Source: Kiritimatiellia bacterium
Lineage (GTDB): Bacteria > Verrucomicrobiota > Kiritimatiellia > UBA8416 > JABMPJ01
Reading direction: 5' to 3'
Length of the DNA stretch: 64,000 nucleotides
Assembly: GCA_030745755.1 (NCBI GenBank)
Contig: JASLOA010000004.1
Span: 92,970 to 156,969 of the forward strand
Part shown: positions 9,853 to 18,046 of the stretch, in pieces
Layout: every line of letters starts with the position of its first letter
Numbering within the stretch: the stretch's first letter is position 1
Position numbers and translations under genes: made by a program
Notes under the pieces: model-generated
The model's database searches: none
Told to the model about the DNA's origin: nothing
What the model saw: the letters and a program-made list of their open reading frames with translations, nothing else

Positions 9853-10875
9853 ATGACCGTTCATTTTTCACCGTCGGAACACCACAAGCACGTGATGTCG
9901 CAAACTGTACCTTCACTTCGGTATGACGGCGGCGATGTGAAGAGGTGGCAGGCCAGGCTGCGACGCAAACTACGAGGCCTGGTGGGAGAGATGCCGACGG
10001 AACGCTGCGCGCTTCGCCCTAGCACGCTGTGGCAGCGAGAGCATCCGCTGGGCTCGATTGAGAAGCTGACGTTCAGGGCTGAATCACACGCCGACGTGTC
10101 GGCCTACCTGTGTCTGCCCAAAGATGTCGCGCCGCCTTACAAGGTCGTGATTTGCCTGCAGGGCCATTCAACGGGTATGCACAATTCGATCGGGGTCCAG
10201 CTTGAAGACGACACTAAGCCGCAGGCGGTTGAAGGCGATCGCGATTTCGCTATCCAATGTATGCGCCGCGGATTCGCCGCGCTTTGCATTGAACAACGGG
10301 CGTTTGGCGACCGGTGTGAGCAGGACGAGAGCCTTGCCCTGGCCGGTCAATGCCACAGCGCTGCCATGCAGGCGCTGCTGCTGGGTAGAACGCTGATAGG
10401 CGAACGAGTGTATGACGTTGAGCGCGGGATCGACTATCTTGCCACACGTGCTGACGTAGACATGAAGACTATCGGCGTCATGGGCAATTCGGGCGGGGGC
10501 ACGATCTCGATGTTCGCAGCTGCGCTTCTGCCGCGTCTGGCGTTTGCGATGCCGTCCTGCTACTTCTGTACGTTCGGCGCTTCCATAATGTCTGTCCATC
10601 ACTGCGCCTGTAACTTCGTTCCGGGCCTGCTGAAGGTTGCGGAGATGTCCGATATCATGGGACTGTTTGCCCCGAAGCCTGTCACCATCGTGGCAGGCAG
10701 AGACGACGACATCTTTCCCTGCAAGGCCACGCGGCAAGCGTTCAAGGCTCTACGACTCATCTACAATGCCTGTGACGCGGGAGACCGCTGCCGTTTTGTT
10801 GTCGGAGAGGGCGGGCACCGCTTCTATGCCGATGATGCATGGCCGGTAATGATCAAGCTAATCAGCGAGCTTTAG
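9853..10875 (+). CDS. Alpha/beta hydrolase (dienelactone hydrolase / acetyl-xylan-esterase-like)
   Basis: GVMGNSGGGTISMFAAAL nucleophile elbow; PYKVVICLQGHSTGMHNSIG; C-terminal GGHRFY. Confidence 0.8.
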   Translation: MTVHFSPSEHHKHVMSQTVPSLRYDGGDVKRWQARLRRKLRGLVGEMPTERCALRPSTLWQREHPLGSIEKLTFRAESHADVSAYLCLPKDVAPPYKVVICLQGHSTGMHNSIGVQLEDDTKPQAVEGDRDFAIQCMRRGFAALCIEQRAFGDRCEQDESLALAGQCHSAAMQALLLGRTLIGERVYDVERGIDYLATRADVDMKTIGVMGNSGGGTISMFAAALLPRLAFAMPSCYFCTFGASIMSVHHCACNFVPGLLKVAEMSDIMGLFAPKPVTIVAGRDDDIFPCKATRQAFKALRLIYNACDAGDRCRFVVGEGGHRFYADDAWPVMIKLISEL

Positions 10876-11075
10876 CGGAGCGGCACATCCGGTGCAAGCG
10901 GGAGTACTTGCGTAACTTATGCCGAACTGGCGCTTCTCGTCGCCCGTCGGCTGATTCTGATGTTTCGCATCGGGACAGCTGTGAACGCGACAGGCTACAG
11001 GATGTCGGAAATGTGCCGTAAATAGACGGATCTGGCCCCCTTGTTGAATAAGGAGGGACGATGGTATATTTCGAG

Positions 11076-11081
11076 TATAAT
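11076..11081 (+). promoter_or_regulatory. Candidate -10 box TATAAT
   Basis: Exact TATAAT about 20 nt upstream of ATG 11100, followed by GGAG Shine-Dalgarno; no clear -35 at optimal spacing. Confidence 0.35.
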
Positions 11082-11099
11082 TCTAAGATAGGAGTCAGT

Positions 11100-14000
11100 A
11101 TGTTCATGCGAGTTTGCAGGAAAATCGGTGCGGTCGGAGTCACGTTGTATCTCACCGCCATTCTTCTTTCTGTCTCGACGGCGCACGGCGCTGCATCGGC
11201 GTTGAAGGGCAAGAAGGTGAAGGTAGAGATCGAGCCGCCGGTGGAGCGTAAATGGCAGCACTGGGGCAACAAGATGGGGGTGGACTACTACGGGACGTTC
11301 GATCACGTCACGGCTAACCGCACCTATATCAAGGATCCGTGGGGTGAATTGATGGAGATCCCGCTGTTCTACTGCTCGCCGCCGGACCTCAGTTACATGC
11401 TGAACAGAATGGCGGAGTTTCCTGAATCTGTGACCGACTACAGGATCGAAGACGGTGACAAGCACAAGCTGATCGACCTGAAGGTTGATGAGCTGCCGCT
11501 CGGCGAGGTCGCCTATTGGAAGAACCACGGTGAGCTGGGGGGCGGGTTCAAGTCTTTGCACGTCCCGCCGGTTGTCGAAATGATCAAAGGCCGAAAGGCC
11601 GTGAAGTTTGACGTTTCGGATATCACCCATATCAAGATTAAGTATCAGGCATTGTCCAGTGACTTCACTGTCAGCGACCGCCTTGGCAAGAACAAGCCGT
11701 TCACGATGTCTGCCTGGATTTACGATCCCGACATGCCCGCGGTAGAGTATGAAGGAACGGTGATGAGCTGGCACAGCATGGGCGGCGACCACGGCACGCG
11801 CCTCAGCTTCAGCGGCTACAACTGCGACATAGGCGGCATGAGCAGTACATCGCGAGGGAAAAAGGGCGAGGGGAAGGGCGCGCTCGGTCTTCACGCGTCA
11901 AGTGAATGGCAGCATGTGACCTATGTCTATACGGGCGGGCTGGACGGCGAGTTCAGCGTGTATGTGAATGGCAGGCTCGTCAGCGAGCATCGCTATGACA
12001 ATATCACGCACAGGCGACCACTCAGAATCGAGGAGATCGGAGTCTCGAATGCAGTGGTTCGCGCCGATCTGTACGCCAAGAGCGGCAAGGCGTCGGTGGG
12101 GCTATACTATGACGTCGTAGACCATCATCACTGGTTCCAGCAGCGACACTGGTCGTGGCAGAAGGAACTGAAACAGGTGTGGGCACCGGAAGGTGAGGTC
12201 AGGTTCGACCTCACGGACCTGAAGCCCGGCACCAAGTACTACTACCGACTCCAATCGATCGACATGGACGGCGGCTGGTGGGGCTACCAGTACAATCCTA
12301 TGCGCCGTTGGTGCTATGGCCCCGGTGTGTTCGTGACGGCAACCGAAGACGGCAAGCCGGGCTACAATGTGCCGGAGGACACGCGGAAGCATTTCTTCAT
12401 TGGCGCGAACTGGGGCAGCCAATGGTACTACGGCTACTCGGGTCCTTCCGGTTTCCTGGATGCTCACGTTGGCGACATGAAAGTCTACGACTACGCCATG
12501 AACAAGCTCGAAGTGCGCATGAACGCCGACTTGCCCCATGCGTTCGATCCGGTGCCGGCTGACGATGCGGGACTCCTCTCGATGAGCACGGATTTCTCCT
12601 GGAAGCAGGGGAGTACCGGCGTAGCCACCTACAAGGTCTATCGGTCGAAAGACAGGGAAGCGGTCGAGAACGGCACGGCGGAGTCTGTGGTGACGGCGAA
12701 GACCGAACTGGGCTCAGTCGACATGGAACGCGGCACGCGCTACTTCTGGCGCGTCGCGCAGCTTGACGCGAAGGGCGAGGTGATCAGTCGCGGCGACGTG
12801 TGGACCTATCGGACGCTGATCGGTGAAGCGCGGGATCCCAATCCTGAAGACGGTGCCACGATCAATCCGATCCACCAGTGGAGTTGGACGCCACCCCACA
12901 ATCCGGGCACGAACATGGTGCATGTCTACATCGCCGAGAGCCCGGAAGCGTTAGCAATGATGGAGAAGCCCACGGCTGCGCTCAAACCCTACCAGGGCAA
13001 GTGGCTCATGTCGCAGTACACCCCCGGTCCGGACCTTCTGCACCACGGCGTTACGTATTACTGGCGCGTTGACACCGTGCACGACGACGGTCACATCGCT
13101 CCAAGCGAAGTATGGCACTGCACCGTGCGTGACTACGTGACGCCTGAGCCGGACTCGATTATACCCGAGCCGTTGCCCGACAATTTCGCCCACGCGGCGC
13201 TTGGCGCCAAGATGATGGAGTCCAGCATGGGCTTCCCCGGCTTGATCAGCCCCGGCGCGGACAACGATTCGCTTCTGGAGGTGGCGCTTGGCACCAGACG
13301 CTTCCTTGAGAAGAGCAAGGTGGCGCGTGACATTGCCTACTACTGGAACTGCGGCCATGTTCTCGGTAGCTACGAAGGCAGCGGCTTCGCCAAGGGGTTC
13401 ATGACCGGCAGCTATGGCGGGTTCTATATGAAGAACGGCAAGGAAGTGCTTCAGACTCTGCTGTTCCACGAAACCGGCCACCAGATCCATGGCGTATTCA
13501 ATTCAACCGACCCCGCCTTCGAGATGAGCAACCGGCAGGTCTGGCTTGATCATGCAGACGACAACGCGAGCCTCGGTGGGTATGACGCGAACAACGAGTA
13601 CGAGCAGATGGCTGTGCACAGTCAGGGCTTTATGCACGCGCCCAGGCGCTATGCCATGTATCACAACAACCGGTCGCAATATCTCGCGCTGCATCCGCAC
13701 ATGCCTGGCGATCTGTGTCTTGAGCTGGACTCGGACTACGGCCTGGAGACGGATGGCGACGGTGTTCTGCTGGCATGGAAGAACAAGGGCGGGCTGCTCG
13801 ATTGGATCGATGACGCGTGGCGGAACATGGAAGGCACCGTTGGGAAATGCGCGGCGATCGGCAAGCCAAAGGTTGAAACTGTGCGCGGCGTACCGGCGGT
13901 CACCTTCTCAGGCAACGAGGCGCTTGAGTGGGAGTTCAGGAGCCAATACGGCCTGCATGAGAATCATGATTTCTCCGTGGAGTTCTGGGCGCTCAAGACC

Positions 14001-17000
14001 GAAGCGGGTGCTCCAGGCCAGGTATTGGCGGGGTGGGGCGACGACGCGACTGGCGCCAGATTCTACTGGGGCTCCGACGCCGTTGCATACAAGCATTGTG
14101 GCGATATCACCGCGAACTGGGGTTCGAAGCCTGGCGTTGGCGAGTGGCAGCACATCGTCCACGCCTTCCGCGGCGGCGGCAAGGGCAATGGGCCCGGTCC
14201 GTATCTTGTGTATGTGAATGGCAAGCTGGTGCACGAAGGCACGCACCGGTTCGACCTCGCCGAGAACGTGCGGGTGTTCGTGGGTGGTGTTCCGGCTGAT
14301 GGAAAGGTGACTGGCGGGTTCAAGGGCTCACTGGCGCATGTGCGCATCTACAACTACGACATCAGTGAAGACCAGGTTGAAGAGCATTACGCAGAAGAGG
14401 CTCCGTACTATGCCAAGCCGTACGGACATATTGCGGGCAAGCTCTATGTCGACATGGATGTTCGTCGATTGGCCGATGTGCCGCGGCGTGAGCACAATCC
14501 GTTGTATCCCGAGAAGATGCACCGGCCGTGGCTGAGAAGCTGGGCGAACCACGGTACGTTGTCGGGCCGACTTCACAACGATATCCATTCATACATGTGG
14601 GGGCCGTCGCACAGTACGCCGACGCCGAAGAAGATCGACGGCATAGAGGCACCGGTCTTTGGTGGTAAGGACAGGATGGTTTCGGGGTTCATGCCCGACA
14701 CCGAGATGCTGTCCGCAGGCGCGCCTGGAACGCTTGAGGCGTGGGTTTACTCTGACGCGCAGTCCACCGACGAAGTGGTGCTGGAATGGGGCAAGTTTGC
14801 GCTCGATGCACGATTCCTCAAAAAAGGCTGGCAGCATGTCACGCTCATCTTCGCGCCAGACGACAATGCGAAAAAGGTCCCACGACCCAGGAACTGGCAG
14901 CCCACCGGCAGGACCAAGGTCTATGTGAACGGCAAGAAAGCGGGCGAACTCGATCGTGTCATGTGGCCGCAGAAGCATCAGCGGCTGCATGTGGGGGGGC
15001 ATTACGATCCTATACGCTGGAACTGGAAACGCTACTTCAACGGTGCGGTGGCTACGCTGAGGATCCACAAGGGGTGGCTAACGTCTGAGCAGATTGCCGA
15101 GAATTTCAAGACGCACGCTTTCAGCAATGCGCATGATCCGGTCCCCGCCGCCGCCGGCATCGTGGTTGCGGCGCGGAAGCCCGGTTTGAGCTGGACACCG
15201 GACGTTGTCGGCGGCGCAGGGAAGGGCACCGTATACCTGGGCGAGAGCCCGGACAGCATGAAGGCTCTTGGTGAGTTCGCGCCGGGTGAGTGCAAGCCTG
15301 CGCTTATGCCCGGCAAGCAGTATTACTGGCGTGTGGGTGGCAGCGAGATCTGGGCGTTCAAGACACGAGAGGGCCTGCTGGTTGACCTTGATTCGGCTGA
15401 TTTGTCCGAAGGGGACCTGACCAAGTGGGCGAACAAGGGTCGCCACGGCGGGACCTTCGTGCCGGGCGCGACGCCTGACACATGGACGCCGGTTTCGAAG
15501 ACGCATCTCGGTGTTTCGGGCATGCTGTTGGTGCCGCGCACAAAGATGCAGTCCACATTCGACGCGCCCGCCAATATGACCAATGGCACGTTTACGATCT
15601 TCTCGCGTGCAGCGCGGCAGATTCGTCACGGCGGCGTTCCTCTCCTGAGCTGGGGTCCACGCAATGCCGGCGCGGTGTTCTTGCATACCACAGGCGCTCC
15701 GCTGGGTTGGGGCAAAGCCAGGGGGCACGACAAATGGGAGCACATGGTGCCTCGCTATCCCCAGGAAGAGGGACGCGCGAAGGAGCTCGCGACGTTATCG
15801 GCCATGGCGCGGTTCTGGAAGACGCAGTGCATCACATATGACGGCACGACGTTAAGGTACTACTCCGATGGTCGTCTCGTTAACACTGTAGAGAAGGAGT
15901 TCAGCCTCCCGTCGGCCGGCAAGATGATGATCGGTGGCGATAGGTTCGCTGACGAGCACTATCTCAAGGAGCTGAAGGTATTCTCGAAGGCGTTGTCCGC
16001 AAAGGATGTGGCCAAGCTTGCCAAGGGCAAGAACGTGGCCACCAAGGAGATGCAGGTTTCCATCACGGTTCCTGTTCAGGAGGACGGAAAGAAACTGTAC
16101 AGCCTGAAGAACAACGGAACTCTCAAGGGCGAATTTGTTCCGATGGCGCCGAAGTCCAGGGACCACGTTCCTGCCGTCAAGATGCTTGAAGGTGTGAAAT
16201 GCGCGTACTTCGAAGGCGGCGCGGAACTGCTGGAGTTGGACAAGCCGATGCCTGAAGCGTTAGCCGGTGCCCGTGCGTTCACGGTTGAGGCGCGCGTCAA
16301 GCTGGAGAATGACGGCGCGTTCTTCGCGTTCGCGCCCGAGGTCGCCAAATATCAGCGTGGCGACAACAGCCTGGGCCGTCATGTCGACTTCTCCAGGAAA
16401 GGGATAGGCTCGCGTCAGCACGGGTCGGGCCGTGCGCCGAACAACAAGTGGGTCCATCTTGCCATGGTCTATGACGGCGGCTACCGGTCGCAATTCCGGA
16501 TGTATGTTGACGGTGAACTGCAGGAATCTGCCACGAAAGAGTTTGTCAGCCTGGCGACGGTCGCCGGGTACCCGATGTATGTCGGTTCGAGTTTCAACAC
16601 ATACAGGGGAGTGGTCAGGCCGTTCAGGGGCGGGGTTGCGGAGATCAAGGCGTACGACTATGTGCGTACCGCGGAGGAGATCAAGGCCGCGGCGAGTGCA
16701 GAAGGTCCGATCGAGGCGATGAGTTTTAATATTCGTCTCGGGGTGGCGAAGGACGGGGGGAATCACTGGAAGCTTCGGAAGGATTTGGTGTTCGGTGTGT
16801 TGCGCGATCACAAGCCGGACGTGGTCGGGATGCAGGAGGCTTGGGCATTTCAGGTCGATGAGATTCAGAAGGCTTTGCCCGAGTATGGTCTGATCGGCCG
16901 TTCGCGGCAGAAGGAGGCGGATGTTGGGGAGTGGTGTCCGGTGCTGTATCTGAAGGCGAAATACGAGGTGTTGGAGAGTGGAACGTTTTGGTTGTCGGAT

Positions 17001-17483
17001 ACTCCCGAGAAGGAGGGTTCGATGAATTGGGGAAACAAGATTCCGCGGATCTGCACTTGGGTGCGGCTGAAGGACAAGAAGAGCGGGCGGAGTTTTTTCG
17101 TCTACAACACCCACTTCGATCATCAGAGCCAGCCGTCACGCGAGAAGAGTGCTGTGCTGTGCGCGAAGCGGATTGCAGAGCGGAAGCAGGCTGGAGAAGC
17201 GGCGATTTTTATGGGTGATCTGAATGCAGGCGAGGAAAACAAAGCGATCACGACGCTAGGTAAATCGCTGGTGGATACCTATGGAAAATTGTTTCCGAAG
17301 GGAGAAGAGCGGGGAACGTTCGGCGGATGGGTCGGTAGGAAGGGCGGCGCGCGAATCGACTATGTCTATGTGACGCCGGGGCAATGGGAGATTGTCAATG
17401 CGAAGATTTTACACGATCACTCGACGGATGGGCGGTATCCGTCGGATCACTATCCGGTGAGTGCGGAGTTGAAGCTGAAATAG
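11100..17483 (+). CDS. Very large secreted multidomain protein: LamG/concanavalin domains, HETGH zincin-like core, C-terminal endonuclease/exonuclease/phosphatase (EEP) domain
   Basis: Signal peptide MFMRVCRKIGAVGVTLYLTAILLSVSTAHG; repeated LamG motifs (WQHVTYVYTGGLDGEFSVYVNGRLV, WQHIVHAFRGG...YVNGKLVHEG); HETGHQIHGV at 13467-13481; C-term SFNIRLG...DVVGMQE...YNTHFDHQS...MGDLNAGEEN...IDYVYV...SDHYPVSAEL. Confidence 0.88.
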   Translation: MFMRVCRKIGAVGVTLYLTAILLSVSTAHGAASALKGKKVKVEIEPPVERKWQHWGNKMGVDYYGTFDHVTANRTYIKDPWGELMEIPLFYCSPPDLSYMLNRMAEFPESVTDYRIEDGDKHKLIDLKVDELPLGEVAYWKNHGELGGGFKSLHVPPVVEMIKGRKAVKFDVSDITHIKIKYQALSSDFTVSDRLGKNKPFTMSAWIYDPDMPAVEYEGTVMSWHSMGGDHGTRLSFSGYNCDIGGMSSTSRGKKGEGKGALGLHASSEWQHVTYVYTGGLDGEFSVYVNGRLVSEHRYDNITHRRPLRIEEIGVSNAVVRADLYAKSGKASVGLYYDVVDHHHWFQQRHWSWQKELKQVWAPEGEVRFDLTDLKPGTKYYYRLQSIDMDGGWWGYQYNPMRRWCYGPGVFVTATEDGKPGYNVPEDTRKHFFIGANWGSQWYYGYSGPSGFLDAHVGDMKVYDYAMNKLEVRMNADLPHAFDPVPADDAGLLSMSTDFSWKQGSTGVATYKVYRSKDREAVENGTAESVVTAKTELGSVDMERGTRYFWRVAQLDAKGEVISRGDVWTYRTLIGEARDPNPEDGATINPIHQWSWTPPHNPGTNMVHVYIAESPEALAMMEKPTAALKPYQGKWLMSQYTPGPDLLHHGVTYYWRVDTVHDDGHIAPSEVWHCTVRDYVTPEPDSIIPEPLPDNFAHAALGAKMMESSMGFPGLISPGADNDSLLEVALGTRRFLEKSKVARDIAYYWNCGHVLGSYEGSGFAKGFMTGSYGGFYMKNGKEVLQTLLFHETGHQIHGVFNSTDPAFEMSNRQVWLDHADDNASLGGYDANNEYEQMAVHSQGFMHAPRRYAMYHNNRSQYLALHPHMPGDLCLELDSDYGLETDGDGVLLAWKNKGGLLDWIDDAWRNMEGTVGKCAAIGKPKVETVRGVPAVTFSGNEALEWEFRSQYGLHENHDFSVEFWALKTEAGAPGQVLAGWGDDATGARFYWGSDAVAYKHCGDITANWGSKPGVGEWQHIVHAFRGGGKGNGPGPYLVYVNGKLVHEGTHRFDLAENVRVFVGGVPADGKVTGGFKGSLAHVRIYNYDISEDQVEEHYAEEAPYYAKPYGHIAGKLYVDMDVRRLADVPRREHNPLYPEKMHRPWLRSWANHGTLSGRLHNDIHSYMWGPSHSTPTPKKIDGIEAPVFGGKDRMVSGFMPDTEMLSAGAPGTLEAWVYSDAQSTDEVVLEWGKFALDARFLKKGWQHVTLIFAPDDNAKKVPRPRNWQPTGRTKVYVNGKKAGELDRVMWPQKHQRLHVGGHYDPIRWNWKRYFNGAVATLRIHKGWLTSEQIAENFKTHAFSNAHDPVPAAAGIVVAARKPGLSWTPDVVGGAGKGTVYLGESPDSMKALGEFAPGECKPALMPGKQYYWRVGGSEIWAFKTREGLLVDLDSADLSEGDLTKWANKGRHGGTFVPGATPDTWTPVSKTHLGVSGMLLVPRTKMQSTFDAPANMTNGTFTIFSRAARQIRHGGVPLLSWGPRNAGAVFLHTTGAPLGWGKARGHDKWEHMVPRYPQEEGRAKELATLSAMARFWKTQCITYDGTTLRYYSDGRLVNTVEKEFSLPSAGKMMIGGDRFADEHYLKELKVFSKALSAKDVAKLAKGKNVATKEMQVSITVPVQEDGKKLYSLKNNGTLKGEFVPMAPKSRDHVPAVKMLEGVKCAYFEGGAELLELDKPMPEALAGARAFTVEARVKLENDGAFFAFAPEVAKYQRGDNSLGRHVDFSRKGIGSRQHGSGRAPNNKWVHLAMVYDGGYRSQFRMYVDGELQESATKEFVSLATVAGYPMYVGSSFNTYRGVVRPFRGGVAEIKAYDYVRTAEEIKAAASAEGPIEAMSFNIRLGVAKDGGNHWKLRKDLVFGVLRDHKPDVVGMQEAWAFQVDEIQKALPEYGLIGRSRQKEADVGEWCPVLYLKAKYEVLESGTFWLSDTPEKEGSMNWGNKIPRICTWVRLKDKKSGRSFFVYNTHFDHQSQPSREKSAVLCAKRIAERKQAGEAAIFMGDLNAGEENKAITTLGKSLVDTYGKLFPKGEERGTFGGWVGRKGGARIDYVYVTPGQWEIVNAKILHDHSTDGRYPSDHYPVSAELKLK

Positions 17484-17578
17484 GTTTGAAATACACGAAT
17501 GCCCTTGCGATGAACGATTCACTTGGGAATAGCGTTTTCGTGCGCCGTCTCCGGGGCGCTCTATTTTTGTCCCACAAT

Positions 17579-17598
17579 CTCGGGGTTAAAACCCCGAG
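17579..17598. repeat. REP-like palindrome CTCGGGGTTAAAACCCCGAG
   Basis: Near-perfect palindrome in intergenic DNA, followed by a second small hairpin-prone segment to about 17650. Confidence 0.6.
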
Positions 17599-17690
17599 CT
17601 ATGAATCGTTGTCCCCTTACGGGCGCTGCGGGTCGGAGCTAAAGACCCGGTTCGAAGATGGTGATCTGCCGGGCATAGCGGAGCTGGTCG

Positions 17691-17773
17691 GGCCGTTCAG
17701 GGGCGGGGTTGCGGAGATCAAGGCCTACGGCTATGTGCGTACAGCCGAAGAGATTGAGGCGGCGGCGCAGTAG
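17691..17773 (+). pseudogene. Orphan duplicate of the LamG gene tail (PFRGGVAEIKAYGYVRTAEEIEAAAQ*)
   Basis: Near-identical DNA to 16617-16700 inside the upstream gene. Confidence 0.8.
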
Positions 17774-17815
17774 AAGAGCGCCGAAATGGACAAGGGAAGA
17801 GCCTAAGAGATATGC

Positions 17816-17897
17816 GTGTAGGAGTACGTGTACGAGTACGGGAAGAAGAGAGCAAGGATTGCCAGATCCCCCCTTACTCGTACACGTACTCGTACAC
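17816..17897. repeat. Inverted-repeat cassette A (6-nt unit arms, GTGTAC/GAGTAC)
   Basis: Left arm 17816-17840 GTGTAGGAGTACGTGTACGAGTACG; right arm 17873-17897 is its reverse complement with 2 mismatches; 32-nt centre. Confidence 0.85.
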
Positions 17898-18046
17898 TCG
17901 AATCTCTCCATTTCCGAGTGGGGCTCAGAGGGAACAAAATGGGGGCGAACGGTCTATGTGCCGTAACCCCTTGATAAACAGCGGGTACAGGACTCAAGAG
18001 TGTAGAGGCTCTTGACATAACCGATTTAAAGAAGAAGGGGACAGAA

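Noticed and set aside
17822-17897. CRISPR-like reading of the GTACGAGTAC repeats
   Set aside because: Units are contiguous without spacers, arms are inverted, and no cas gene is present.
17994-18015. TCAAGAG/CTCTTGA hairpin upstream of GH127 as terminator
   Set aside because: 7-bp AT-containing stem, 8-nt loop, no U-tract; too weak to call.
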